Of a DNA stretch of 64,000 bases, positions 15,761-24,699 are shown one piece after another; position 1 is the stretch's first letter, and every line of letters begins with the position of its first letter. The translations under genes and the position numbers were made by a program. The stretch comes from an uncultured Lachnospiraceae bacterium (GTDB lineage: Bacteria > Bacillota > Clostridia > Lachnospirales > Lachnospiraceae). Location of the stretch: assembly GCA_910577045.1 (NCBI GenBank), contig CAJTLB010000003.1:62001-126000 (forward strand), read 5' to 3'. The notes under the pieces were generated by a model that saw only the letters and a list, made by a program, of their open reading frames with translations, was not told the DNA's origin and searched no databases.

Positions 15761-16897
15761 TTATATTTTATCTTGGTTCTGGGCCATATATTTATCTAAA
15801 TAGGTATTTACTTCTTCTTCAGATAGTTGAAATCGAGATTGGAGTTCTTGAAAAGTTTTACTTGGGCTGATATTCATTTCATGTAAAAAGGAAATCATGG
15901 CAAAAATACCTTCTCGTTTGCCCTCTTCCCTGCCTTCTCGTTTGCCCTCTTCCCTGCCTTCTCGTTTGCCCTCTTCCCTGCCTTCTCGTTTGCCCTCTTC
16001 TTTACCAACTCGTTTGCCTTCTTCCCTGCCCTCTCGTTTACCTTCTTCCCAACCAACTTTTTTACCTTCTTCTTTGCCTTCCTCCCAACCTTCTTCCCAG
16101 CCTTCTTGTTTTGCGATGTCTTCTCTTGTCATTTGCTCTAATACCATATTTACAACCTCCTTATTTTCTAATACATATAGTAAGTAACCCCGCTGTAAAA
16201 ATAAATTACAGAGAGTAAGGAAATATTGCCTACCTTCAACAGTTTTTAGGTTTTTTCTGTTAATTTTACACCAGCATTTTAGGGAATCTACAAATAGTGC
16301 ATACTGCACCAAGGAATTGTGTATACCACCAAAACGTTTAGGGATAGTATTATTTTTGTAAAATTCAAGATATTCTTCTGAAGTAATACGCATATCTAAA
16401 CAATGTACAATTAGTTCTAAATCATGTCTTTTGGTAGAAATTGTTTTTGCATATGATTCTGATAAAAGTAACTCATCAGGTAAAGGTAAAGCATCTTTAG
16501 CAAGGAAACCAGTAAAAATAGTATAACATTTAATTTCTGGCAGAATTAATTTCGTATTTCGGAAAATATCAAAAGAATTAGTTTTTACGTAGGATTCTAA
16601 AGCTTGGGTAACATAAAATAATATTCTAAGCGGCATATTATAATTAATAGTAGATTGGTGTTCAAAAAAGTAATATAATTTATTATCAAGCAGGAAAGAG
16701 ATGTCATTTTCTCTGTTACCAAAGAATATAGGTTGTAATGTAGATAATTGTATATTGTCGAAATTTTCTTGGTTTCCAATATATTGTAATAAGTCTTTAA
16801 TTGCTTCTGTGGTAGAAAATGTAATTTTAATTAAAGTATCTGCGACTTCTGGGTTAATTTGGAAAGACCCCTGTGTAGGCCTAGAGTCAGGTTCCAT
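15761..16897 (-). CDS. Rpn-family recombination-promoting nuclease/PD-(D/E)XK protein with repeat tail
   Basis: A 378-residue protein. The N-terminal about 250 residues match the Rpn/transposase_31 class: LQPIFFGNRENDISFLLDNK and LYYFFEHQSTINYNMPLRIL hold the acidic and E-H-Q catalytic-type residues, followed by the usual FVDSLKCW and REDIAKQEGWEEG sections. From about 265 to 335 is a low-complexity tail of GREEGKRE repeats, then a short helical end. Rpn proteins are DNA endonucleases tied to recombination and, more recently, defence, but are widely duplicated in Lachnospiraceae. RBS GAGGTG precedes the ATG. No mobile-element ends were seen. Confidence 0.85.
   Translation of the reverse strand: MEPDSRPTQGSFQINPEVADTLIKITFSTTEAIKDLLQYIGNQENFDNIQLSTLQPIFFGNRENDISFLLDNKLYYFFEHQSTINYNMPLRILFYVTQALESYVKTNSFDIFRNTKLILPEIKCYTIFTGFLAKDALPLPDELLLSESYAKTISTKRHDLELIVHCLDMRITSEEYLEFYKNNTIPKRFGGIHNSLVQYALFVDSLKCWCKINRKNLKTVEGRQYFLTLCNLFLQRGYLLYVLENKEVVNMVLEQMTREDIAKQEGWEEGWEEGKEEGKKVGWEEGKREGREEGKRVGKEEGKREGREEGKREGREEGKREGREEGKREGIFAMISFLHEMNISPSKTFQELQSRFQLSEEEVNTYLDKYMAQNQDKI
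15911..16110 (-). repeat. 24-bp tandem repeats in Rpn tail
   Basis: At least three identical 24-bp units (15911-15982) and about five diverged ones encode the GREEGKRE octads. Exact identity of the first units indicates recent slippage or expansion, so the tail length likely varies between strains. Confidence 0.9.
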
Positions 16898-16929
16898 TGC
16901 TTGTCACCTCTTTCCTGTATGAATTAGTT

Positions 16930-17646
16930 CTAAAGTTTAATATTTTTTAATAGTGCGCCCAATCCTGTGCCAATTTCTTCAGATGGCAGTTTATAGCTAG
17001 GTTCTTCTTTGGAAACTTCTACTACGTCATTTAATGCTTTTATGCTTAGCCCTATTTTCCCATTATTAATAGAAATAATCTTGGCTTTTATGGTTTGCCC
17101 TATAGATAGTACAGCAGAAGGTGATTTAATCCGTTTTTCGCTAATTTGGGAGATATGGATTAAACCAGAAATGCCATTCTCTAATGTTACAAAGGCGCCA
17201 TAGGGCTGAATAGATTCTACTGTGCCTTCTACAACAGTGCCAACAGAAAGGGAAGAAGCTTTTTCTTGGTTTTCTTTTGCCAATTTTTCTAAAGCAGGTT
17301 CTTTTGCTGAAAGTACAAGCCTTTTTTCTTCCTCATCGGCTGTAATTACAATAGCATCTACTGTTTTATTTAACCATTCTTCGGTATTTTCTACATAAGA
17401 AGCAGATAATTTGGAAGCAGGGATGAATCCGCGAATCCCTTCTACATAAGTGATAACGCCTTTATTTACAATACCCCCAATTTTTACCTGTAATATGGTT
17501 TTGTTTTCCATATATTCACGCAAAGTATTCCATGCTTGGATTTCTGGATCATCTTTGTCTTCTACGCCCCTGCGGATTTGTTGAAAAGATGCTTCTAATT
17601 CCTCTTTGTAATCTTCCATGGATTCTACTTGGTTTTCAATGCTCAT
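16930..17646 (-). CDS. S1 RNA-binding domain protein (two S1 domains)
   Basis: About 238 residues. The open frame extends to a TTG at 17658, but GGAGG sits five bases before ATG 17646 (MSIENQ). After an acidic N-terminus come two S1 domains: the first (about 47-105, IVNKGVITYVEGIRGFIPAS) and the second (about 130-200, GTVEGTVESIQPYGAFVTLE then GLIHISQIS). It resembles a shortened ribosomal-protein-S1 homologue as found in low-GC Gram-positives. A role in mRNA binding is likely. It is divergent from the pyrophosphatase gene. Confidence 0.88.
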   Translation of the reverse strand: MSIENQVESMEDYKEELEASFQQIRRGVEDKDDPEIQAWNTLREYMENKTILQVKIGGIVNKGVITYVEGIRGFIPASKLSASYVENTEEWLNKTVDAIVITADEEEKRLVLSAKEPALEKLAKENQEKASSLSVGTVVEGTVESIQPYGAFVTLENGISGLIHISQISEKRIKSPSAVLSIGQTIKAKIISINNGKIGLSIKALNDVVEVSKEEPSYKLPSEEIGTGLGALLKNIKL

Positions 17647-17730
17647 ATTTTCCTCCAATCTTGCTGTGCCTTACAGCAATAATTTTTGCTTTTTATTATA
17701 TCATAGGAATTGTAAAATTTCAAAAAAATC

Positions 17731-17759
17731 TTGTAAACTTAAGGAAAATACCATATTAT
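17731..17759 (+). promoter_or_regulatory. Promoter of the pyrophosphatase gene
   Basis: TTGTAA (17731-17736) and TATTAT (17754-17759) have a 17-base spacer, about 50 bases before the ATG, in the gap shared with the divergent S1 gene. Confidence 0.6.
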
Positions 17760-17808
17760 CTTAATATAGGATGAAAAAGCGTAAGAAGGAGCGCAGAAAG
17801 AGGAAAAG

Positions 17809-19455
17809 ATGGGAGAGAGAAAAACACCGATTATTGTAATAGGGCATAAAAATCCAGATACAGATTCCATATGTTCTGCCATTGCATATGCAAATTTGAA
17901 AAAAACAATTTCAAAAGAAAATTATGTAGCTAGAAGGGCAGGGCAGTTAAATGAAGAAACACAATATGTATTAAGCCGTTTTGGTGTAAAGGCGCCAGAA
18001 TATATTGCAGATGTAGGGACTCAGGTAAAAGATATTGAAATAAGGGAAACAAAAGGAGTAACAAGGGATATTTCTTTAAAAAAGGCATGGACATTAATGA
18101 AGGATCGGAATGTTGTAACCTTGCCAATTACAAGGCAGAAGGAATTAGAGGGGCTAATTACTATAGGTGATATTGCAACTTCTTATATGGATGTCTATGA
18201 TAGCCGGATTTTAGGGAGGGCAAATACTTGTTATCAAAATATTGTAGAAACATTAGATGGGAATGTGATAGTAGGAAGTGCTGACGCATATTTTACGGAA
18301 GGGAAGGTATTGATTGCGGCGGCGAACCCCGATCTTATGGAGAGCTATATAGAGAAAAATGATTTGGTTATTTTAGGGAACCGTTATGAATCCCAGTTGT
18401 GCGCAATTGAAATGAATGCGGCGTGTATTGTGGTATGTGAAGGTGCCCCAGTATCCCTTACTATTAAGAAATTGGCAGAAGAACATGGGTGCACAGTTAT
18501 TAGCTCCCCACATGATACCTATACAGTAGCTAGGTTAATTAACCAAAGTATGCCAATTAGTTATTTTATGAGGACAGAGAATTTAATTACCTTCCATACA
18601 GATGATTTTACAGAGACAATTAAAGATGTAATGGCAAAAAAGCGGCATAGGGATTTTCCTGTATTAAATAAAAAAGGGGATTATATTGGTATGATCTCTA
18701 GAAGAAACCTGCTTAATATGGCAAAGAAAAGAATTATTCTGGTTGATCACAATGAAAGGAGCCAAGCAGTAGATGGGATTGAAAACGCAGAAATTTTAGA
18801 AATTATTGACCACCATCGGATTGGGAGCCTAGAAACAATTTCGCCAGTATTTTTTAGGAACCAACCACTTGGTTGTACAGCTACCATTATTTATGAGATG
18901 TACCAAGAGGCAGGCGTGTCAGTAGATAAAGTAACGGCTTCATTATTGTGTGCTGCTATTATTTCTGATACTTTAATGTACCGTTCTCCTACTTGTACCC
19001 AGAAAGATAAGGATACAGCAGAAGCATTGGCAAAAATAGCAGAATTAGATGTAGAGGAATTTGCTAGGGATATGTTTAAGGCGGGCAGTAATTTATCTTC
19101 AAAGTCACCAGAAGAAATTTTTTACCAAGATTTTAAGAAATTTTCTATTAATGATATTTCTTTTGGGGTGGGGCAAATTAATTCAATGAGTGATACGGAA
19201 CTTTCACAAATTAAAAAACGCTTAGTGCCATATATGGAAAATTCATGGCAAAGCCATGGGGTTAGTATGATTTTCTTTATGTTGACAGATATTGTAAAAG
19301 AATCAACAGAATTAATTTATATGGGAAATAATGCAAGTGATTTAATTATGGGGGCATTTAACCTTACCCCAGAAGATGGAAGTTTTATTCTTCCAGGAGT
19401 GGTATCTAGGAAGAAACAATTAATCCCATCAATTATGTCAACGATGCAACAATAG
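17809..19455 (+). CDS. Manganese-dependent inorganic pyrophosphatase with CBS/DRTGG regulatory insert
   Basis: A 548-residue DHH-superfamily pyrophosphatase that cleaves PPi. The N-terminal metal motif is GHKNPDTDSICSAIAYA, and VDHNERSQAV plus the DHH signature IIDHHRIG come after residue 305, since the catalytic DHH domain is split by a regulatory insert of about 240 residues: CBS (LPITRQKELEGLITIGDIA), DRTGG, and CBS (FPVLNKKGDYIGMISRRNLL). The DHHA2 domain completes the C-terminus. CBS-type enzymes are known to be inhibited by AMP/ADP and activated by ATP or diadenosine nucleotides. Flavin reductase follows 13 bases later. Confidence 0.92.
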   Translation: MGERKTPIIVIGHKNPDTDSICSAIAYANLKKTISKENYVARRAGQLNEETQYVLSRFGVKAPEYIADVGTQVKDIEIRETKGVTRDISLKKAWTLMKDRNVVTLPITRQKELEGLITIGDIATSYMDVYDSRILGRANTCYQNIVETLDGNVIVGSADAYFTEGKVLIAAANPDLMESYIEKNDLVILGNRYESQLCAIEMNAACIVVCEGAPVSLTIKKLAEEHGCTVISSPHDTYTVARLINQSMPISYFMRTENLITFHTDDFTETIKDVMAKKRHRDFPVLNKKGDYIGMISRRNLLNMAKKRIILVDHNERSQAVDGIENAEILEIIDHHRIGSLETISPVFFRNQPLGCTATIIYEMYQEAGVSVDKVTASLLCAAIISDTLMYRSPTCTQKDKDTAEALAKIAELDVEEFARDMFKAGSNLSSKSPEEIFYQDFKKFSINDISFGVGQINSMSDTELSQIKKRLVPYMENSWQSHGVSMIFFMLTDIVKESTELIYMGNNASDLIMGAFNLTPEDGSFILPGVVSRKKQLIPSIMSTMQQ

Positions 19456-19468
19456 AAGGAGGGTTTTT

Positions 19469-20032
19469 ATGGCAAAGAAAAGTTGGAAACCAGGAAATAT
19501 GTTATATCCAGTACCTGTAGTGATGGTAAGTTGTAAAAGGGAGGGAGAGAGGCCTAATATAATTACATTGGCATGGGCAGGCACGATTTGTTCTGATCCA
19601 GCCATGCTTTCCGTTTCGATCCGCCCAGAGCGTTATTCATATGGCATTATTCAGGAAACTAAGGAATTTGTAGTAAATTTAGTAACAAAAGACATTGTAT
19701 TTGCTGCTGATTACTGTGGCGTAAAATCTGGGAGAAATGTAGATAAATTCCAAGAAATGAAATTAACGCCATCGCCTTCAGAAATTATACAGCCCCCAGG
19801 AATTTTGGAAAGCCCTGTCAATATGGAGTGCCAGGTAAAGGAGATAAAAGAACTTGGCTCACATCATATGTTCTTGGCGGAGATTGTGGGCGTGAATGTA
19901 AGTGAAGAATATTTAGATGAGAAAGGGAAATTCCACTTAAATAGTGCGGGAATGGTAGCATATTCTCATGGTGAATATTTTGTTTTAGGAGAAAAAGTAG
20001 GAAGTTTTGGGTATTCTGTAAAAAAAGCATAA
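19469..20032 (+). CDS. Flavin reductase-like, FMN-binding split-barrel protein
   Basis: A 187-residue member of the flavin reductase/flavoredoxin family. It begins KPGNMLYPVPVVMVSCKR, has NIITLAWAGTICSDPAMLSV, IRPERYSYGII and EFVVNLVTKDI, which bind FMN, and ends HGEYFVLGEKVGSFGYS. Clostridial members act as redox flavoproteins. RBS AGGAGGG is well placed; short spacing suggests cotranscription with the pyrophosphatase gene. Confidence 0.88.
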   Translation: MAKKSWKPGNMLYPVPVVMVSCKREGERPNIITLAWAGTICSDPAMLSVSIRPERYSYGIIQETKEFVVNLVTKDIVFAADYCGVKSGRNVDKFQEMKLTPSPSEIIQPPGILESPVNMECQVKEIKELGSHHMFLAEIVGVNVSEEYLDEKGKFHLNSAGMVAYSHGEYFVLGEKVGSFGYSVKKA

Positions 20033-20074
20033 AAGATAACCAAATAGAAAACCAAATGGAAGGAGGGGCATGAA

Positions 20075-21940
20075 ATGAAAATTAGCAGTTTGCGGATTAA
20101 AAATTTTAAGTCAATCCAAGATTTGCAGTTAAATACAATTGATTATGCCTGTATTTTAGTAGGGAAGAATAATACAGGGAAAACAGTAGTATTAGATGCA
20201 ATCCGGGCAGTTGTTGGGGAATATATTGTTGAAAAAAAAGATTTCAACCTTCAAAATAAACCGATAGAAATAACAGTAAGCTTAGAGTTTACCCCAGAGG
20301 ATCTGCGTATCCTTCATGGAAGGAGTGTTGTCAGCAAATATAAAAGATATGACGCATGGGAAATGGATTTTCGCAGTAAGCTGCCATCTTACCAGGATGG
20401 GTCACTTTCTTTTACATGGGAAATACATGAAAATGGCGCTATTTATTATGATGATGGGATAAAGCGGAATAATTTATATATACCTGCCATATTGCCTAAA
20501 ATATACTATGTCAATAATAGTAGGAATTTAGAGGAGGTAGAAAGAGATTTTTTAAATGTGCAAATTGATGCGGAACAGATAAGTGTATTAGAGGAAAATT
20601 GCTGTATTTTTGATGAAGGAAAAATATGTGACGATTGTTTCCACTGTATTGGGCTGATTAACCAAAAAAAGCCAGAAGAATTAACTGCTATTGAAACAGC
20701 CCGTTTAATGGAGTATAAGTTATATCATGTAAATATGAAAGACTTTTCAGAAAAGGTCAACACATGTTTCCATCGTAATAGCGGGAAGAACCAAGATATC
20801 CAATATAAGTTTAATTTTAGTTTTGAGCAAGTATTTCGGATTGATACCGTAATCCACAATAAAGATAGGGGGCGGGATGAAAGTATACATGAGGCAAGTG
20901 CAGGGACTAGGAGCATTTATATCCTTTCTCTGTTGGAAGCTTATATTGAAGCTGAAACCTGCCTTCCAAGCATTATTATGATAGAAGACCCAGAGATTTA
21001 TTTACATCCACAGCTCCAGAAATCTGCTGGGGAAGTTTTATATAGGTTGTCGAAGAAAAACCAAGTAATATTCTCTACACATTCGCCTAATATGATTTTT
21101 AATTTTTCGAGTAAACAGATTAAGCAAGTCTGCCTAGATAAAAATTATTATACAATTGCAAAAGAAAATGTGGAGATTAATGAAATATTAGATGACCTAG
21201 GGTATGCAGCGAATGATTTAATGAATGTTAGCTTTGTATTTATTGTGGAAGGGAAACAAGACAGAAGCCGGTTGCCACTTTTGCTAGAAAAATATTATGC
21301 AGAAATCTATGATGAGGATGGAAGGTTACAAAGAGTATCTATTATTACAACAAATAGTTGTACTAATATTAAAACATATGCCAACCTGAAATATATGAAT
21401 CAACTTTACTTAAAGGATCAGTTTTTAATGATCCGTGATAGTGATGGGAAAAAGCCAGAATATCTAGTAAAACAGCTTTGTAGTTATTATAGCAATAGAG
21501 AAGCAGAAGACAAAGGATATATCCCACGGGTAACGCCTAAAAATGTATTGGTGTTAAAATATTATTCCTTTGAGAATTATTTCCTAGACCCTACTATTAT
21601 GGCAAGGATTGGCGTAGTAAAAAATGAAGAGGAATTTTATACTATTCTTTACCAGAAATATAGGGATTATCTTTATCGGTTAAGTAGCGTAAAACGGATG
21701 CAAAGAGTGATTGGGAAACGCATTAATACAAAGAATGATATTATTGAAAATATGGAGAATTTCCGAATCTTTGTACGCGGGCACAATTTATTTGATATTT
21801 TCTACGGTAAATACCATGGAGAAGATGAGACAAGGATTTTAAGGCGCTATATTAATGCAGCGCCAAGGGAATGTTTTAAGGATATATTAGATGCAATAGA
21901 TAAGTTTGTTTACTTTGAGAATAGGAAAAAAGGGAAATAA
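20075..21940 (+). CDS. OLD-like AAA ATPase with TOPRIM domain and Cys cluster
   Basis: A 621-residue protein. Residues 1-400 are an ABC/SMC-type ATPase: SLRIKNFKSIQ, Walker A GKNNTGKT (31-38), signature ASAGTRSIYIL, Walker B IIMIEDPEIYLHPQL and FSTHSPNM. A TOPRIM-type region follows with FIVEGKQDRSR and LMIRDSDG acidic motifs. Between the ATPase halves is a cysteine cluster (CCIFDEGKICDDCFHC, about 178-193), a likely zinc or Fe-S site not in classical OLD nucleases. The family includes OLD and GajA nucleases. No gajB-like helicase or other defence gene is adjacent, so a housekeeping repair role is equally possible. Confidence 0.85.
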   Translation: MKISSLRIKNFKSIQDLQLNTIDYACILVGKNNTGKTVVLDAIRAVVGEYIVEKKDFNLQNKPIEITVSLEFTPEDLRILHGRSVVSKYKRYDAWEMDFRSKLPSYQDGSLSFTWEIHENGAIYYDDGIKRNNLYIPAILPKIYYVNNSRNLEEVERDFLNVQIDAEQISVLEENCCIFDEGKICDDCFHCIGLINQKKPEELTAIETARLMEYKLYHVNMKDFSEKVNTCFHRNSGKNQDIQYKFNFSFEQVFRIDTVIHNKDRGRDESIHEASAGTRSIYILSLLEAYIEAETCLPSIIMIEDPEIYLHPQLQKSAGEVLYRLSKKNQVIFSTHSPNMIFNFSSKQIKQVCLDKNYYTIAKENVEINEILDDLGYAANDLMNVSFVFIVEGKQDRSRLPLLLEKYYAEIYDEDGRLQRVSIITTNSCTNIKTYANLKYMNQLYLKDQFLMIRDSDGKKPEYLVKQLCSYYSNREAEDKGYIPRVTPKNVLVLKYYSFENYFLDPTIMARIGVVKNEEEFYTILYQKYRDYLYRLSSVKRMQRVIGKRINTKNDIIENMENFRIFVRGHNLFDIFYGKYHGEDETRILRRYINAAPRECFKDILDAIDKFVYFENRKKGK

Positions 21941-21947
21941 AAGGATA

Positions 21948-22003
21948 GGAAAGCACTGGAAATTTTTTACACTGTTAGAATAAAAATTGCCAGTGCTTTT
22001 AAA
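21948..22003 (+). terminator. Terminator after OLD-like gene
   Basis: AAAGCACTGG (21950-21959) pairs with CCAGTGCTTTT (21990-22000), with a further A/T inner stem, and T-rich bases at the end. Confidence 0.8.
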
Positions 22004-22144
22004 GTAAAAATTCTTATATTGAAAATATGTCGAAAAATCTTGATAATTGTCAAATGTTGTGATAGGATATAATTAAATATGAAGAAAAGAGCTGTACTAT
22101 AAATTAAAAATGTTGGTTTACCAAAGAGGGGCTGGGTAAGGAAA

Positions 22145-23530
22145 ATGATGGATTTAATGAGTGAACCGCTTTATATTATTTTATTTTCAACAATAAGTGG
22201 GACAATTGCATACGGAATATGGCTAATATTTGAAAAAAATTTGTCATTGCAAAAAAGATTTCGTTTTCTTTACCCAATGCAAAAGATGGTAGTGGCATTT
22301 TATTTAGTCCCATTCTTTTATCTATGGCTTAGGCTGCCATTTATAATTGACATACAAGGCTTTAAAGGAGAAAAGTTTTTTCTTTGGACGCCGTTTATTG
22401 TATGGTTTAGAATTGGATTGTTCACATGTTGGCTAGTTGGGGCAATAATGGTTTTTATAAGATATTTTATATTTATAAGGGAAATGAATAAGTTATTTAA
22501 AAATAGTTTATTTCCTGCTGAACAACAAGTAGTTCTTTTAAAGGATAAAATAGCTAAGGAACTCCATCTTCATAGAAAAGTAGAGATATATAGAAGCTAC
22601 GGTGTTTTAACGCCAATGGTAGGTGGGGTTTGGAAAAAGAAAATCCTTATTCCAAACCGGAACTATGAAGAAAGTGAATTAAAAGCAATCTTATACCATG
22701 AAATGGTACATATTAAACAATGGGTAATAGGGTTCCGATATATAGTTTTAGTATTACAGGTAGTGCATTGGTTTAATCCATTAGTACGCAAATTATTATT
22801 ATCATTAGATGAATGGTCTGAAACATCATGTGATTTGGCGGTACATTATGATACAATATGTGGGTTGTCATTTGATGAGTACTTTGAAATTGTAATGAAG
22901 GGCCTAGAAACAGAATATAAGAAAGTTTTTGCCCTTTTAATAAAGTTCCAAAAAACGAAAGGAGTAAATGAGAGAATGAGCAAGGTAAAGAATTACAAAA
23001 AGGAAAGAGATTTAAAGTTAGCAGGTGGAATATTGGCAATGTCATTGTTTATGGCTGTTTCCTCCACAACATCTATGGCAGCAGGGCTGGGGATTAACCA
23101 AGTACATAATGCGCTATATGATTTTACAGAAACTAGAACAGTTGTACAAAAGGAAGAAAATGGATATATAGTATACGAAGAAGAATTAACAGCAGAAGAT
23201 AGAGCTAAGATGAGAGAAATGCTGACTATGCAGTGGAGAAATGGTAATTTTACATTTGATGAAGATTTAAAAGCAGATGATCTTTTGTATTCTAATCAAT
23301 TTTCTGTAAGTAATGGCGGAGAAATAATGGTTAGTGCTTCTGTCAGCCCAAGTGATGTTACTGTAAATGTAGGAATTATCACTCCAAACGGAACTAAAGT
23401 TTATGTAAGTGGTGAAGGTTTAATTTCTAATACATTTGATGTTACAAAGACAGGTAAGTATCGTGTGTTTATTGAAAATGAGTCAGATACGCCTGTAAGT
23501 GTATCTGGTTTTGTAGCTTATAGTGATTAA
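22145..23530 (+). CDS. M56 (BlaR1-type) membrane metallopeptidase, copy 1, no BlaI partner
   Basis: A 461-residue sensor protease. The N-terminal half has four membrane segments with the gluzincin site YHEMVHIKQW (about 182-191) and downstream LDEWSETSCD, the M56 hallmark. A further membrane segment (LAGGILAMSLFMAVSSTTS, about 297-315) leads to an extracellular domain of about 145 residues that is not a penicillin-binding fold: it has no SxxK or SxN/KTG motifs but a beta-rich end (SVSPSDVTVNVGIITPNG...FVAYSD). The paralogue at 24680 shares this end. No repressor gene precedes it. The cleaved substrate may be the BlaI encoded downstream. Confidence 0.85.
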   Translation: MMDLMSEPLYIILFSTISGTIAYGIWLIFEKNLSLQKRFRFLYPMQKMVVAFYLVPFFYLWLRLPFIIDIQGFKGEKFFLWTPFIVWFRIGLFTCWLVGAIMVFIRYFIFIREMNKLFKNSLFPAEQQVVLLKDKIAKELHLHRKVEIYRSYGVLTPMVGGVWKKKILIPNRNYEESELKAILYHEMVHIKQWVIGFRYIVLVLQVVHWFNPLVRKLLLSLDEWSETSCDLAVHYDTICGLSFDEYFEIVMKGLETEYKKVFALLIKFQKTKGVNERMSKVKNYKKERDLKLAGGILAMSLFMAVSSTTSMAAGLGINQVHNALYDFTETRTVVQKEENGYIVYEEELTAEDRAKMREMLTMQWRNGNFTFDEDLKADDLLYSNQFSVSNGGEIMVSASVSPSDVTVNVGIITPNGTKVYVSGEGLISNTFDVTKTGKYRVFIENESDTPVSVSGFVAYSD

Positions 23531-23560
23531 GTATTATATATTAAAAAATATATCTTCAGA

Positions 23561-23603
23561 GAATACAGATAATGTACAAATCTTGCATTATCTGTATTTT
23601 ATT
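23561..23603 (+). terminator. Terminator after first M56 gene
   Basis: AATACAGATAATG and CATTATCTGTATT form a 13-bp perfect stem followed by TTTATTAT. Confidence 0.85.
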
Positions 23604-23745
23604 ATGTTTAAATAAGTTTTAAAGGGATATATTATTGTATGAAAAAGATATTTTATAATTTTAATATATAATCAATTCTGGAGTTATTATTTGGAAATAA
23701 TAATTTTTTAATTGTATTATTTGACTATATAGATAGAATAATAAA

Positions 23746-23844
23746 TTAAAACAAGCCTACCTTGTTATGAATTGCCCGGTACAGGTAGGCTTTTAATATT
23801 AAGAGGAAGTCAACCATTTTGTGGTCGGTTACTCCTTTTCTCAT
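23746..23844 (-). CDS. Candidate short peptide/small RNA in AT-rich gap
   Basis: On the minus strand TTGAAA (23872-23877), a 17-base spacer and TATATT (23849-23854) make a promoter whose start would fall at about 23842. A frame of 32 codons (23746-23844) contains an internal ATG at 23815-23817 giving MVDFLLILKAYLYRAIHNKV + GLF, hydrophobic then basic, preceded by AAAGGAG. The end of the frame lies inside a hairpin (AAGCCTACCT/AGGTAGGCTT) with a T-rich tail, so the whole transcript would be about 100 nt. Size and chemistry resemble type I toxin peptides, but no antisense RNA was proven and the family is not recognised. Confidence 0.35.
   Translation of the reverse strand: MRKGVTDHKMVDFLLILKAYLYRAIHNKVGLF
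23752..23797. terminator. Hairpin, two-way terminator
   Basis: AAGCCTACCT and AGGTAGGCTT, ten pairs, with a T-rich flank on both strands. On the minus strand it would end the short transcript at 23842. Confidence 0.6.
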
Positions 23845-23854
23845 TTTCAATATA

Positions 23855-24202
23855 TCATATATGGAAATGGTTTTCAAGAATTTTTTTATTAAGTGGATTA
23901 TTGTATTTCTAAAAGGTAAAGCTGATTATTTAATATTTAATTTTATGGGTTTTATAAATTATTTTGTATTTATATAATGATATTATGATAGAAATCTTAT
24001 AATATTTAAGTATGTAAATATTTGCTGATATATTAATTAAAATATAGTAAGTTTATGTAATTTATGAATAAACTTAGTTTTATAAAAAATGTATTTCACT
24101 AATATACTTAAATTAAAATAATAATTATTTTTGTAAATAATTAGAGAAGTATGTTTAATTAAAAACGAAATTTTGGAAAATATTTTCTTTATAAAAAAAT
24201 TA
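23855..24202. other. AT-rich intergenic stretch without recognised gene
   Basis: Very AT-rich. No supported frame: the minus-strand open frame here is made almost only of AT-rich codons. A weak hairpin TAAGTTTAT/ATAAACTTA lies near 24049-24079. Otherwise nothing was seen. Confidence 0.6.
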
Positions 24203-24261
24203 TTGTAAAAACCCCCATATATGTAGTAAAATAGAAATAGGGAATAATTTTGTAACAAAAT
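24203..24261 (+). promoter_or_regulatory. Promoter and palindrome before BlaI gene
   Basis: TTGTAA (24203-24208) and TAAAAT (24227-24232) are 18 bases apart. A 15-bp palindrome ATTTTGTAACAAAAT (24247-24261) lies between promoter and gene, the place expected for a BlaI-type operator, although it lacks the usual TACA/TGTA arms of BlaI boxes. Confidence 0.5.
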
Positions 24262-24309
24262 TGATGAAGCATTGCCAAAAAAGGAAACTTGAACAAACAG
24301 GAGGACAAT

Positions 24310-24699
24310 ATGGAAAAGAATAGGTATGAGGTTTTAACAGCATCAGAGACACTGGTTATGAAATGTATATGGGATTCTACAAGTGATGTTTCTCTAGCAG
24401 ATATATACGAAATGGTAAATAGCCAGTATCATAAGGAATGGAAATATCAAACAGTATCTACTTTTTTAGCAAAAATAGTTCAAAAAGGTTTTATTCGTGC
24501 TAGAAGAGAAGGGCATAGGGTAGTATATGAAATATTAATTACAGAAGAGGAGTATAAGGCACAACAAGCTCGCCAATTTGTTAATTTTTGGAATAAAGGC
24601 TCTGCTGGGCAGTTTTTGACTGCATTTTTTAAGTTGGATAAAATTACAAAAGCAGAAATAGAGGAGTTGAGAAAAACAATTGACGAATTGGATAATTGA
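24310..24699 (+). CDS. BlaI/MecI-family transcriptional repressor
   Basis: A 129-residue winged-helix repressor. A TTG at 24289 is in frame, but AGGAGG before ATG 24310 (MEKNRYEVLTASE) defines the start. The DNA-binding half shows LVMKCIWDSTSDVSLADIYEMV and WKYQTVSTFLAKIVQKGFI, and the C-terminal half the dimer helices. BlaI proteins are inactivated by cleavage by the neighbouring M56 protease. The M56 gene overlaps its end by 20 bases, so the two are coupled. Confidence 0.9.
   Translation: MEKNRYEVLTASETLVMKCIWDSTSDVSLADIYEMVNSQYHKEWKYQTVSTFLAKIVQKGFIRARREGHRVVYEILITEEEYKAQQARQFVNFWNKGSAGQFLTAFFKLDKITKAEIEELRKTIDELDN

Noticed and set aside
15897..16187. Open frame opposite the Rpn tail repeats
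   Set aside because: Low-complexity shadow of the GREEGKRE repeats.
20075..21940. Gabija defence system
   Set aside because: ATPase/TOPRIM architecture is compatible with GajA, but there is no adjacent GajB helicase; the neighbours are a flavin reductase and M56 sensors.
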